DNA of 64,000 nucleotides from Bacteroidales bacterium. Its GTDB lineage: Bacteria > Bacteroidota > Bacteroidia > Bacteroidales > UBA10428. Below the pieces are notes generated by a model. The model saw only the letters and a program-made list of their open reading frames with translations. It searched no databases and was not told the DNA's origin. Where the stretch lies: assembly GCA_016931575.1 (NCBI GenBank), contig JAFGEO010000146.1, positions 58,544-122,543 on the forward strand, in the 5' to 3' direction. The translations under genes and the position numbers were made by a program. Positions 28,801 to 37,012 of this stretch are shown one piece after another; the stretch's first letter is position 1, and every line of letters starts with the position of its first letter.

Positions 28801-29167
28801 TCGGAGCATAAATGTAAATGGTCTTATCATTAATCTCGTAGCTAAGATTTTTACCTTCCAGGGCTATATCCAGGATCTTATCTACCGTCTCGCCATGGGC
28901 ATCAATACTGATAGGCTGATTGTCATTTATTTCATTATTGTTATACCAGAATGAAAATTCACTCTGCTTCCCAATTTCTGTTAATAACTCCTTCAGAGTA
29001 GCATCTTCCATTTTCAGGTTCAGCTTTGTAGCCTGAGAATAGCTAACAGCCGCAGTAATATTAATGGTTAGCAGCACACTAAATAGAAACGAAAGTTTCA
29101 TAACCTTTAGCAGTTTGGAATGAACAGGAAAGAGCATACTAAGCCCTTCCATAGATTTTTTTTTCAT
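25814..29167 (-). CDS. SusC/RagA-type TonB-dependent receptor with N-terminal STN domain
   Basis: A 1117-residue protein. After a signal peptide (about residues 24-45) comes an STN secretin/TonB N-terminal domain (LNLKMEDATLKELLTEIGKQ to about residue 120), which marks receptors that signal to a FecR anti-sigma factor. Next is a carboxypeptidase D regulatory-like domain (VSGTVKDAETGETIIGANV), then the plug with EVVVIGYGTMDKTNVTGA and YGARGANGVILVNTKSG, and a 22-strand barrel. It imports large oligosaccharides with TonB energy. Its partners are SusD downstream (24 bp) and FecR plus sigma upstream on the same strand, so expression is probably substrate-induced by trans-envelope signalling. Confidence 0.95.
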   Translation of the reverse strand: MKKKSMEGLSMLFPVHSKLLKVMKLSFLFSVLLTINITAAVSYSQATKLNLKMEDATLKELLTEIGKQSEFSFWYNNNEINDNQPISIDAHGETVDKILDIALEGKNLSYEINDKTIYIYAPKTSNGSANTSQQQHPVSGTVKDAETGETIIGANVMIKGTSLGTITDINGNFNLNVPDGEAAILVSYIGYIQEEVSITGLTSIEILLVPDIESLEEVVVIGYGTMDKTNVTGAISSLKTDELNKAPVPNMIEAMRGQVPGLRMTRSSGAPGSGVEFLIRGKNSLNSSNEPLIVIDGVPSTGGNLAELSNSDIESINILKDAAAASIYGARGANGVILVNTKSGNKGKPMLDVSISKGYTNLIHELNLMDADQYVQLKMDAAAGMGLNNNLEAVLTDAIEYANYTNPDGVQQIDWHDVILRTGQVTNAGVSLSGGTDKISFYLNGDAYLEDGIVQYSSYDRYSFRLNADYQPYKFIKIGARAQMSRSIADETGNRAVESPQGDPDFTDFLHNTPLGRLYNENNELVPTVRGDQFDYNPLYKYRESETDRITSRVLFNPYIEITPFEGFTYRLNASAEERHERYYRFTSSIYNSSTLSDEPGNNSMIMWHSQPITYLLDNILSYIKDFKKHKLDLTLVYGIQAYETDRMEVSGAATATDLLSYNSINTSELDYRRIIYTTDEWRNIYYVGRLGYSYDRRYVFTGTVRYDGSSVFGPEYRWGMFPSVSFAWNVNNESFMQNVDFINSLKYRVSWGRMGNDRIATYGYIATTDNVSYPFSEEVYSGLTSGNLPSEYLHWETSQQFNTGIDFAILNYRLTGSVDVYKTNTIGLILDRLIPPVTGFSDMVSNIGETENKGIEINLNYLVINSVFKWEISANWARDRNKIIRLNDAVDADGNLVDDVANGWFIGQDIDEIYNLDYVGVYQIGEEELAATMHPDKAYYSAGFPKIRDVDGDGLITMDDRTFLGNPTPDWYGGLRNTFSYKGIDLTILFEAVQGVTKINTFYGNLDGRSNSVVVDYWTPDNPTNVFPQPRAGRGYDYPDAVRVRDASYIALRNVSLSYAIPGKLADRAKISAMQLYLRGNNLRYFTDYMDAYSPEMGSGPYPITRNWTIGTHITF

Positions 29168-29315
29168 ACTTTTGATATGTTTAGGTACTTAAAGAAAATG
29201 AGTTAGGTAACTTAAACGAATTCGAAATCGGGAGGTGTTGCCGCACTTTCCGATTTCATTTTTTTCAGGAGGTATTTACATTTTTCATAGCAGTTAATAA
29301 GTATTAGGTTAGGGG

Positions 29316-30308
29316 TTATTTGCTTTGTATTACTATCGTATCGTTTTCCAGCCTGTAGTCAAATTGGTTGTACCGTTTCATGATATCCAGTGCCTGAAAA
29401 ATGCTTTTGTTCTTATCGATCAGCCCGGAGAAGACTTTATCATTCAATTCATCCGACAGCACCACGATTTCAATATTGAAGTTTCTTTCCAGCTGCTTAA
29501 TGATCGATCTGAACTGCTCCTTCTCAAACAGGTATTTTCCATCCATCCAGATGGTGGCCAGGTCGGAATCGATGGGTAATTTTACCAGCTTTCCTGAAGT
29601 CTTATCATACTTTGCCTGCTGATCGGGCCGGAGATAGAATGGATCCCGGTAATTTTTATCATTAGCATGATAAATGCCTATTGAACCTTCAAGAAGGGTC
29701 GTTTTTATTTCATTGTTATCGGGATAGTTTCTGACATTAAACCGGGTACCAAAAACCCTGATGTTTATAGCACCGCTCTGTACAATAAACGGATGATCCG
29801 AATCATGTGCCACTTCAAAATAACCTTCTCCCTCAAGCCTAACCTGCCGGTACTTTCCTTTAAACTCATCGGGGTATGAAAGGGATGAACCTGAATTCAG
29901 AAATGCAAGGGTACCATCGGGCAACACGATTTTTGATTTGTTCCCAAATGAGCAAAAAACCTCAACCCTATTCCCGGAATCCAGCCTGACTACTTTATTC
30001 ATAAACAAAAAGATTCCCGATGCGATAAAAAGCAGGATAGAAGCAGCGGCAGCAAATTTCCATACCCTCAATTTACGATTGTAGCGGCTTGTTATGATTG
30101 CACCCTGAACCCTTGAGCTCACCCGGTCCCTGAGCACTTCCGGAAACTCCTTCTTTGTCATTCCTACACTTTTCAGCGTTTCGAATGTTTTCCGGTTCGC
30201 TTCAGATTCTTCAATCCATGAGTTAACGATTTCTTTTTCCTGCTCGCTGGCAGAATCATCCAAAAGCTTTGCGATTAAATTCCAAATTGTTGTGTCCTTG
30301 TCTTGCAT
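29316..30308 (-). CDS. FecR-family anti-sigma factor (DUF4974-containing)
   Basis: A 330-residue inner-membrane protein. Its cytosolic N-terminal part of about 80 residues has EKEIVNSWIEESEANRKTFE, one transmembrane helix lies at about residues 85-104 (FAAAASILLFIASGIFLFM), and the periplasmic FecR domain follows (VEVFCSFGNKSKIVLPDGT, YFEVAHDSDHPF, IRVFGTRFNVRNYP). The C-terminal DUF4974 domain (YLFEKEQFRSIIKQLERNFNIEIVVLSD) is the STN-like module that contacts SusC. It controls the sigma factor at 30408 in response to the receptor. It lies between sigma and susC on one strand. Confidence 0.95.
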   Translation of the reverse strand: MQDKDTTIWNLIAKLLDDSASEQEKEIVNSWIEESEANRKTFETLKSVGMTKKEFPEVLRDRVSSRVQGAIITSRYNRKLRVWKFAAAASILLFIASGIFLFMNKVVRLDSGNRVEVFCSFGNKSKIVLPDGTLAFLNSGSSLSYPDEFKGKYRQVRLEGEGYFEVAHDSDHPFIVQSGAINIRVFGTRFNVRNYPDNNEIKTTLLEGSIGIYHANDKNYRDPFYLRPDQQAKYDKTSGKLVKLPIDSDLATIWMDGKYLFEKEQFRSIIKQLERNFNIEIVVLSDELNDKVFSGLIDKNKSIFQALDIMKRYNQFDYRLENDTIVIQSK

Positions 30309-30407
30309 GGGGTGAACGTTGTATGGTTATAGACGGAAAATATTGCTGGTATATCTATAAGGATAAGAAAAAAAATGCTCCGGCGTTATGTTTTATTTAT
30401 CAGCAGG

Positions 30408-30968
30408 TTACTGGGAAGAGGCAAAGTAGACTTTTATAGCCTCAGCCATTCTTTTCAGGGCAGTAACCATTTGGGCATTTACCGTTTTAACAGAAATAGA
30501 GAGGGCAGATGCGATCTCTGAATAGCTTAGTCCCTCTTCACGGGCCAGTAAAAATACAGCCTGACACCGGGGAGGCAATGCGCTAACTGCATCCTTGATA
30601 ACTAAACCAAGTTCTTCGGCAAGAAGCTGGTTCTCGGGATTATCGTCCTCGTAATGAATTTCAAATGGTAGCTGGGATATAAAATCCGGAAGGCGCGATA
30701 TTTTGTCAAGATAATCAAATGCTTTATTTTTGGTGATGGTAAAAATGTAGCCATCCAGGCTATTCACCTGGGTAAGTTTTTTGCGATTGTTCCAGATCTT
30801 TAAAAATACATCCGACGCAATTTCCTCGACAGATTCATTTGATTTAACAAAATAACGGGAGTACTGAAGAACTTTAGGATAATACATATTAAACAAGCTG
30901 CTAAAGGCTTCTGCATCATCCCTGGCTATTCTTAGAAGTAATTCGTGAACTAGCTGCTCGTTCGCCAT
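30408..30968 (-). CDS. ECF sigma-70 factor of the FecR-SusC signalling unit
   Basis: The start chosen is ATG 30968 (MANEQLVHELLLRIARDDAEAF); in-frame ATGs at 30980 and 30989 add only up to seven residues. The protein has 186 residues. Sigma region 2 spans FSSLFNMYYPKVLQYSRYF to SLDGYIFTITKNKAFDYL. Region 4 is ALPPRCQAVFLLAREEGLSYSEIASALSISVKTVNAQM, the Bacteroidetes-expansion ECF type. It would transcribe the SusCD operon when FecR releases it. It is divergent from the GH3 gene. Confidence 0.94.
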   Translation of the reverse strand: MANEQLVHELLLRIARDDAEAFSSLFNMYYPKVLQYSRYFVKSNESVEEIASDVFLKIWNNRKKLTQVNSLDGYIFTITKNKAFDYLDKISRLPDFISQLPFEIHYEDDNPENQLLAEELGLVIKDAVSALPPRCQAVFLLAREEGLSYSEIASALSISVKTVNAQMVTALKRMAEAIKVYFASSQ

Positions 30969-31322
30969 GTTTTTAAGCATTCTGAACAAACATAGTAAAA
31001 CTTATTTTATCCTGTATCGGAACAGTCATCCTGAACGGATCAGTGTGCGCACCTCCATCAGCTGCCCCACCCGCTGCAGCCTGAGCTTTTTTCACGTCCT
31101 GCCGAAAAACATACTCCCAGCATCAGGCACGCTCCACTTTTCAGGTAGTTGATTTGTTAACAATCACTGACAGGACGATAAAACTCCCATATCTCTTTTT
31201 ACTTTTGTAAAGCTCCCGGTCAAAAGGAGTCATTGGTTTGAACAGCCGGAATCTGATCAGACAGGTTAAGAGCATGTTCATTAAACTTTAATACTACATA
31301 ACAAAACAAGCCAATCAGTACC
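30969..31322. promoter_or_regulatory. Divergent promoter region between ECF sigma and GH3 genes
   Basis: A 354-bp non-coding stretch. TACTTTTG at 31200-31207 matches the Bacteroidota -7 consensus TAnnTTTG for the GH3 gene, but no TTG lies at the expected spacing and the leader would be about 110 nt, so this is weak. Nothing else is recognised. Confidence 0.35.
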
Positions 31323-33629
31323 ATGAAAAGAATCTACCTGATTTTGATAATTACCGCCCTGGCTATATCAAGCTGCTCAACCCATTTTACCAGGGAGGAT
31401 AAAGGCGACTATATTCTTGTTCGTCAGGAAGGAGGCAGCACCCTGGGATATGCAAAAGCCTCCGGAGAAATGATCATCGGCCAGGATGGAAAAGCCTTTA
31501 AGGACCTGAACCGGAATGGAAAGCTCGACCCCTATGAAGACTGGCGACTGCCGGCCGACAAACGGGCAAGGGACCTCGCTTCAAAAATGAGCATCGAACA
31601 GATCGCCGGTTTGATGCTGTACAGCAGTCACCAGGCAATTCCTTCCGAGAATGAAGGCTGGGTTACCGGGCATTACGGAGGAATGTTGTTCAATGAAAGC
31701 GGGGCATCCCCGAGCGACCTGACCGATGAGCAACAGAAATTTCTTTCTGAGGATAACCTGCGACACGTGCTGATCATCCAGGTGGAGAGTCCCGCTGTTG
31801 CGGCTCAGTGGAACAACAACATACAGGCATCTGCCGAAAAAACAGGGCTGGGGATCCCGGTTAATATCAGCTCTGATCCACGTCACGAAACCAGGGCCCT
31901 CACAGAGTACAATGCCGGTGCCGGCGGAGATATTTCACTGTGGCCTACCACCCTGGGCCTGGCAGCCACTTTTGACCCTGCTATTATGAAGCAGTTTGGA
32001 GAAATCGCCTCACAGGAATACCGCGGACTGGGCATTACCACTGCCCTGTCGCCACAGATCGACCTGGCAACGGAGCCCCGCTGGAGCCGCTTCGACGGGA
32101 CCCTGGGCGAGGATCCTGATCTGACGACCGACATGGCCAGGGCTTACGTGGATGGCTTTCAGACATCGTATGGAGACAAAGAGATTGCTGATGGCTGGGG
32201 ATACAGCAGTGTCAACGCCATGGTAAAACACTGGCCGGGAGGCGGCCCCGAAGAAGGGGGACGCGATGCCCATTTTGGCTATGGCGCCTATGCCGTTTAC
32301 CCGGGTGAAAACCTGGAGGACCACCTGCAAGCCTTTACCGAAGGGGCGTTTAAGCTGGAAGGAAAAACCAGTATGGCCTCTGCGGTAATGCCCTACTATA
32401 CCATTTCCTACAACATTGATCCCAATGGAGAAAATGTAGGCAACTCATTTAACCGCTACATCATTACTGATCTGCTACGCGAGAAATATGGCTTTGACGG
32501 TGTGGTCTGTACTGACTGGGGCATCACCCATGATGTTATATCGGTGGGCGAATTTTCAGGGAAATGCTGGGGAGTTGAATTGCTCACCGAGGTTGAGCGC
32601 CACTATAAAGCCCTGGAAGCCGGCGTCGACCAGTTCGGGGGAAATAATGAGATGCAGCCGGTAATCGATGCTTATAACATGGGGATTGCCACGCATGGAG
32701 AAGCATACATGAGGCAACGCTTTGAAGCCTCTGCTGTGAGGTTGTTGCGAAATATGTTCCGGGTAGGACTGTTTGAGAATCCCTACCTGGATATCGAACA
32801 TACCAAAGCGACCGTCGGGAAACCGGAATTTATGGAAGCAGGCTACCAGGCACAACTGAAATCGATCGTCATGCTGAAGAACAGGGACCAGGTATTGCCG
32901 GTTCAGAAAAAGCTGAAAGTCTACATCCCCAAACGGCATACCGCTGCCGGGAAAGACTGGATAGGCTGGCCGGTTGAGGAGAGCTGGGACGATTGCTTCA
33001 GGCTGGATATTGCCGGAAGGTATTTTGAAGTGGTTACAGATCCGAAAGAAGCTGATTTTGCCATGGTGAGCATCAGGAATCCGCGTGGCGGACAAGGATA
33101 TGACGAAGCAGACCTGAAATCAGGAGGCAATGGCTACCTACCCATCAGTCTTCAGTACCGGGAGTATACGGCCGGGTATGCCCGGGAGCAAAGTATTGCC
33201 GGGGGCAGTCCCTATGAGAATTCCACGAACAGGAGCTATAAAAACAAATCGGTAAAATCTGCCAACAAATCCGATATGGAGCTGGTGGCGGACACACGCA
33301 AAAAGATGGGGGATAAACCCGTAATCGTAGTAGTAAACGTAAGCAAACCGATGATATTTAGCGAGATAGAACCCTATGCATCGGCCATCCTGGTACATAT
33401 GGGGGTGCAGGACCAGGCCATCCTGGATATGGTGAGCGGCGCTGTTGAGCCCTCGGCCCTCCTGCCCTTTCAGATGCCGGCCAACATGAAAACCGTTGAG
33501 CTGCAGCTGGAAGATGTTCCCCGGGATATGGAGCCTTATAGGGATTCGGAAGGTAACCGGTACGACTTTGCTTTTGGGATGAACTGGAGCGGGGTGATCC
33601 GGGATGAGCGGGTGGAAAAATATAAATAA
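31323..33629 (+). CDS. GH3-family exo-beta-glycosidase, lipoprotein
   Basis: A 768-residue protein with a lipoprotein signal (TALAISSC, Cys18). It starts with a calcium-dockerin-like patch (KDLNRNGKLDPYEDW), seen in several GH3 lipoproteins. The (beta/alpha)8 domain follows with KMSIEQIAGLML, KHWPGGGPEEGGRDAHFGYG and GFDGVVCTDWG, where Asp398 is the expected nucleophile. The second alpha/beta domain has LKSIVMLKNRDQVLPVQ and ends with a DFAFGMNWSG segment. GH3 enzymes of this type release glucose, xylose or similar sugars from oligosaccharide ends. The location suggests periplasmic or surface processing of products from the neighbouring SusCD system, from which it is transcribed divergently. 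Confidence 0.92.
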   Translation: MKRIYLILIITALAISSCSTHFTREDKGDYILVRQEGGSTLGYAKASGEMIIGQDGKAFKDLNRNGKLDPYEDWRLPADKRARDLASKMSIEQIAGLMLYSSHQAIPSENEGWVTGHYGGMLFNESGASPSDLTDEQQKFLSEDNLRHVLIIQVESPAVAAQWNNNIQASAEKTGLGIPVNISSDPRHETRALTEYNAGAGGDISLWPTTLGLAATFDPAIMKQFGEIASQEYRGLGITTALSPQIDLATEPRWSRFDGTLGEDPDLTTDMARAYVDGFQTSYGDKEIADGWGYSSVNAMVKHWPGGGPEEGGRDAHFGYGAYAVYPGENLEDHLQAFTEGAFKLEGKTSMASAVMPYYTISYNIDPNGENVGNSFNRYIITDLLREKYGFDGVVCTDWGITHDVISVGEFSGKCWGVELLTEVERHYKALEAGVDQFGGNNEMQPVIDAYNMGIATHGEAYMRQRFEASAVRLLRNMFRVGLFENPYLDIEHTKATVGKPEFMEAGYQAQLKSIVMLKNRDQVLPVQKKLKVYIPKRHTAAGKDWIGWPVEESWDDCFRLDIAGRYFEVVTDPKEADFAMVSIRNPRGGQGYDEADLKSGGNGYLPISLQYREYTAGYAREQSIAGGSPYENSTNRSYKNKSVKSANKSDMELVADTRKKMGDKPVIVVVNVSKPMIFSEIEPYASAILVHMGVQDQAILDMVSGAVEPSALLPFQMPANMKTVELQLEDVPRDMEPYRDSEGNRYDFAFGMNWSGVIRDERVEKYK

Positions 33630-33686
33630 TCTATAGCCAACAATAATTAGGGAGACTAAACCGGATAACTAAAAGAAATGGGCGTC

Positions 33687-33719
33687 ATCGGGGGTGCGAC
33701 TCCAAGTCGTACTCCCGAT
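33687..33719. repeat. 15-bp-stem hairpin between convergent genes (terminator or REP)
   Basis: ATCGGGGGTGCGACT (33687-33701) pairs with AGTCGTACTCCCGAT (33705-33719) across loop CCA, with two G-T wobbles. It lies between the GH3 stop and the end of the convergent TPR gene. The wobbles suggest that RNA structure is maintained. The sequence lacks a T tract, so a repetitive palindrome is as likely as a terminator. Confidence 0.6.
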
Positions 33720-33769
33720 AACTCCGCCTCCGCCGCATTGTCATTCATTCTGTTTTAACCCCAGCCCTG

Positions 33770-35104
33770 TCAATTTCCTTCCCCCTCAAAGAACAATTCT
33801 TCTTCAATCTCCCTGATTCGCTTTTCGGCAACATCATAATACGAGAGCACAATACCTTCCGGTGTGGGATCTTTTGGCAAGGGTTTTCTGTTCTTCGGAC
33901 GGGTAGCCATAAAAATTCTGTAGTACTCCAGCGCCTTCTTTTTATCCTTTATCCAGTTATCATAATGGCTGGCGATTCGATATTTCAACAGCGTATCGTT
34001 CGGCGTCAGTTCCCTGGCCTTAAAATAGGCCGCCAATGCTGCATCGTATTTGTAATACCCTGTATTTGCGGCGGCCAGATCCTGGTATACCCGCGATAAA
34101 AATTCCGGAGGCGGGGTACTTAATTCGATGGTTTTGTTCAGGTAACCGATGCCCAGTTTCTTATACACCGAATAATCGCACGATAAGCCCAGGGCGTAGC
34201 ATAGCTGGATGTTGGTGGTATCCTTCAGAAATGCCTTTTCCAGGTAATCTTTTGCCTTTTCGTACTCTTCCGCCCGGTAATAGCTGTATCCCAGATACTT
34301 AACCGTAAAGTCGGAAGTGTCTTTGAGGGAAATGCATTTTTCAAAGGATGATACCGCCCGGGGATAGGTGGCATGTAAAAAATTCAAGTAGCCGTTTAGC
34401 TGAAGCATCCGCAGGTTGGTTGAATCATGCTTTAAATACGATTCAGTGACCAGGAGGGCTCCGGCGTAATCCTCCTTAAGCTGCAGCAAACCTGCCAGAT
34501 TAAAACTGGTCAGCAATTCTACCGGATTCAGGGCAATCGCTTTCCGATAATAGTATATCGCAGGATCATCCTGATGGAGGTTATCATAGGAAAGTGCCAG
34601 TTGCTTTGAAAGGTAGTAGGTGGAATCGCCTGCATACAATCCGGAATATATTTCTATAGCACGGACGAAATCATCATCAAAATAGTATGCATCAGCAAGT
34701 TGCTGATACAAATACCTATTCTCAGGCTTAATCCTTATTGCCTTCTGAAAAAATTGTTGCGCCTGCTTATAGTCTCCGAGAGACTGATAACAATTTGCCA
34801 GTTCTATGATTATTCTCAGATCAGTCGAGTCGGACTTATAGACCTGATCAACTACCTGAATAGCTTCCTGATACCGGTTTAATCCCTTTAAGGCGGCAGC
34901 TTTTACCCTAAGCAGGGATAGATCAACACCCGGTTTTTCTATCCTGTCAATCTGTTCGAGCACCTCCTGGTACTCATATTTTTGCATCAGAACAGTGATT
35001 GCCTCATGCTCCTGGGCCTGTGAATGAACATGGCCCATAAACAAGCCTATGACCAGTATCAAAGGCTTAATTCCAGCAGCCGGTATAGTGTTTCTTCTTT
35101 TCAT
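33770..35104 (-). CDS. Secreted tetratricopeptide-repeat protein
   Basis: The start is ATG 35104 (MKRRNTIPAAGIKPLILVIGLFMGHVHSQAQ, a signal peptide); a TTG one codon earlier is less likely. The 444-residue mature chain is almost entirely TPR units of about 34 residues, for example YQEAIQVVDQVYKSDSTDLRI, YKQAQQFFQKAIRIKPENRY and YDAALAAYFKARELTPNDTL, giving roughly ten repeats. It is a periplasmic protein-interaction scaffold with no enzyme domain. The partner is unknown. Its promoter carries two inverted repeats that suggest tight repression. Confidence 0.85.
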   Translation of the reverse strand: MKRRNTIPAAGIKPLILVIGLFMGHVHSQAQEHEAITVLMQKYEYQEVLEQIDRIEKPGVDLSLLRVKAAALKGLNRYQEAIQVVDQVYKSDSTDLRIIIELANCYQSLGDYKQAQQFFQKAIRIKPENRYLYQQLADAYYFDDDFVRAIEIYSGLYAGDSTYYLSKQLALSYDNLHQDDPAIYYYRKAIALNPVELLTSFNLAGLLQLKEDYAGALLVTESYLKHDSTNLRMLQLNGYLNFLHATYPRAVSSFEKCISLKDTSDFTVKYLGYSYYRAEEYEKAKDYLEKAFLKDTTNIQLCYALGLSCDYSVYKKLGIGYLNKTIELSTPPPEFLSRVYQDLAAANTGYYKYDAALAAYFKARELTPNDTLLKYRIASHYDNWIKDKKKALEYYRIFMATRPKNRKPLPKDPTPEGIVLSYYDVAEKRIREIEEELFFEGEGN

Positions 35105-35105
35105 C

Positions 35106-35152
35106 AACTAAATCTTTAGTTCAAAATTACAACTAATTATTTAGTTGAACAA
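35106..35152 (-). promoter_or_regulatory. Promoter of the TPR gene with two inverted-repeat operators
   Basis: On the minus strand TTG (35152-35150) is followed after exactly 20 bp by TAATTTTG (35129-35122), the Bacteroidota -33/-7 layout. The 20-bp spacer contains the inverted repeat CAACTAA-TTAT-TTAGTTG (35130-35147). Directly after the -7 element lies a second one, AACTAAA-TC-TTTAGTT (35106-35121). Repressor binding at either would block initiation. The leader would be only about a dozen bases. Confidence 0.75.
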
Positions 35153-35204
35153 GTAATTTACTTGAAATGCATGGTGCGAATCAGGTATGTTTTGATGAAC
35201 CCGC

Positions 35205-35960
35205 CTAGGTAATTCTCCGGATATTTCGCTTAAACATCTGAAAGGCCAGGAAATTCAGCGAAGTCCCTATCAGCAGTAAAGCAAGAACCCGTAACAAGAA
35301 ATCGGTATCCGTTATTGGAAGGAGCCGCAGAAAGATATCATAGAATCCCTGGATCCCCCAATAGTTCACAGAGATTACTGCAACATCCTGTAAAATTTTT
35401 GGCATGAGGAAAATGGGGATCATGCTCCCCCCGATGGCACTCATCACGAGCACAACGATGGTGGAAAGGCCCTGTACCTGCTGGCGTGTCCTGGCAAAAG
35501 AAGCCAGCACAATTCCAAAACTGGAGCAGGCCCAGGCGGTCGACAAAATCATCAGCAGGAGCGGTGCCAGGTGATGCAGGATGTCCAGTCCAAAAGCCAG
35601 CCAGGCAAAGATAAACATGATGATCAGCTGAATGAGGGATATAATATTCGCAAAGATAATTTTCCCAAATAGGATCTCATTGGGATGTATGGGTGAGCAA
35701 AGTAATTTCTTTAACATCCCATCCTGCTTTTCATCGATAAGGCTACCGCCGATCCCTGCAACAGAAAATAGTAGCATCATCACCGAGGTTCCCGCTACCA
35801 CATGGACGATCGCACCTGAATTACCCTTTCCTGGCTGGCCAAGTTTCCCGAAAACAAAAGAAAACAGGGTGATAAAAATAATCGGCAACACCAAAGTCAG
35901 CAACATGTCCTGCTTGTTCCCGAAAAATAATTTCAGGTCTTTCTTTACCAGTTCTATCAT
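35205..35960 (-). CDS. ABC-2 type transporter permease
   Basis: A 251-residue short-form ABC-2 permease with six hydrophobic helices (MLLTLVLPIIFITLFSFVFG near the N-terminus). The cytosolic coupling loop EKQDGMLKKLLCSPIHPNEILFGKI follows the second helix, as in DrrB/NatB-type exporters. Its ATG shares one base with the TAA of the upstream ATPase (TAATG), so synthesis is coupled. The exported substrate is unknown. Confidence 0.9.
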   Translation of the reverse strand: MIELVKKDLKLFFGNKQDMLLTLVLPIIFITLFSFVFGKLGQPGKGNSGAIVHVVAGTSVMMLLFSVAGIGGSLIDEKQDGMLKKLLCSPIHPNEILFGKIIFANIISLIQLIIMFIFAWLAFGLDILHHLAPLLLMILSTAWACSSFGIVLASFARTRQQVQGLSTIVVLVMSAIGGSMIPIFLMPKILQDVAVISVNYWGIQGFYDIFLRLLPITDTDFLLRVLALLLIGTSLNFLAFQMFKRNIRRIT

Positions 35961-36883
35961 TAGTCCCGAAGCGTTTTACCGGTTAAACTTAAAAATATGG
36001 TTTCAAGGTTTATCTTTTGGATATCGATGTGCCGGAAATCCAGTCCGCACTCATTACACGTAAGGATTATTTTCGCCAATTCCCCCTGAACATTCATCGA
36101 ATAGAAATGTATGGTATCATCAAAACGCTGCAGGTCTTTCCATTTCTTTGCCAGAGTGTTATAAGCTTCATCTGTCAGATTGGTAAAAGAAATCACAACG
36201 GATTCTTTCATTGATTTCGAAGCCTTCAGTTCACTCAGAGTCCCCTGGGCTACTATTTCTCCGTCATCCAGAATTCCGATACGATCGCACAAACGCTCAG
36301 CCTCCTCCATGTAGTGGGTGGTATAAATGATTGTCATTCCCTCCTTATGCAGTTTCTCCACCACTTCAAATATCAAATTCCGGCTCTGCGGATCAATTCC
36401 TACTGTGGGTTCATCCATAAACAGGATCCCGGGCCTGTGAAGCAAGGCTGAGGCAATGTTGATCCTTCGTTTCATTCCCCCCGAATAGGTCTTTACCTTA
36501 TCATGCTGCCTGTCAGTTAATCCGAGCATATCCACTGTTTCTTCCAGGCGCCCTGCCAGTTCCTTTTTCGGAACATGGTACATGCTTCCCCAAAACAGCA
36601 GGTTGTCGTAAGCTGAAAGCTCATTATAAAGCGCGATTTCCTGCGTCACCACACCAATGTTCTTTTTGCATTTGAGCGGATCCTTCCCCAGGTCATTCCC
36701 GGCGATACTTACTTCGCCTTCACTTGCCTTCAGGATGGTGCTCAGGATAGAAATCGTGGTGGTTTTACCGGCACCGTTCGGACCCAGCAATCCATAACAT
36801 TCTCCCTGCGAAATACTAAATGAGATACCTTTCAGTGCCTCGACTGTATTGAAAGACATCTTCAGGTTTGAGACATGAATCAT
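35960..36883 (-). CDS. ABC transporter ATP-binding protein (DrrA-like)
   Basis: A 307-residue nucleotide-binding subunit with Walker A GPNGAGKT (34-41), signature YSGGMKRR (133-140), Walker B ILFMDEP (153-159) and H-loop IYTTHYMEEA. The ABC_2 exporter-type C-terminal extension (about residues 225-307) ends LETIFLSLTGKTLRD. It is paired with the permease downstream. This is a second ABC-2 exporter, unrelated in operon to the TetR-controlled one. Confidence 0.93.
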   Translation of the reverse strand: MIHVSNLKMSFNTVEALKGISFSISQGECYGLLGPNGAGKTTTISILSTILKASEGEVSIAGNDLGKDPLKCKKNIGVVTQEIALYNELSAYDNLLFWGSMYHVPKKELAGRLEETVDMLGLTDRQHDKVKTYSGGMKRRINIASALLHRPGILFMDEPTVGIDPQSRNLIFEVVEKLHKEGMTIIYTTHYMEEAERLCDRIGILDDGEIVAQGTLSELKASKSMKESVVISFTNLTDEAYNTLAKKWKDLQRFDDTIHFYSMNVQGELAKIILTCNECGLDFRHIDIQKINLETIFLSLTGKTLRD

Positions 36884-37012
36884 TTACCTTGAATTTTTGA
36901 TAATGGTATAAAGTTTGGGCTATAAATGTAATACTTTCTCCGATGATACAAAGGACTTCCTCGTGATCCGCCAACCAGGCCCCGTATTTTTCTTCTGACA
37001 AATTACCGGAGG

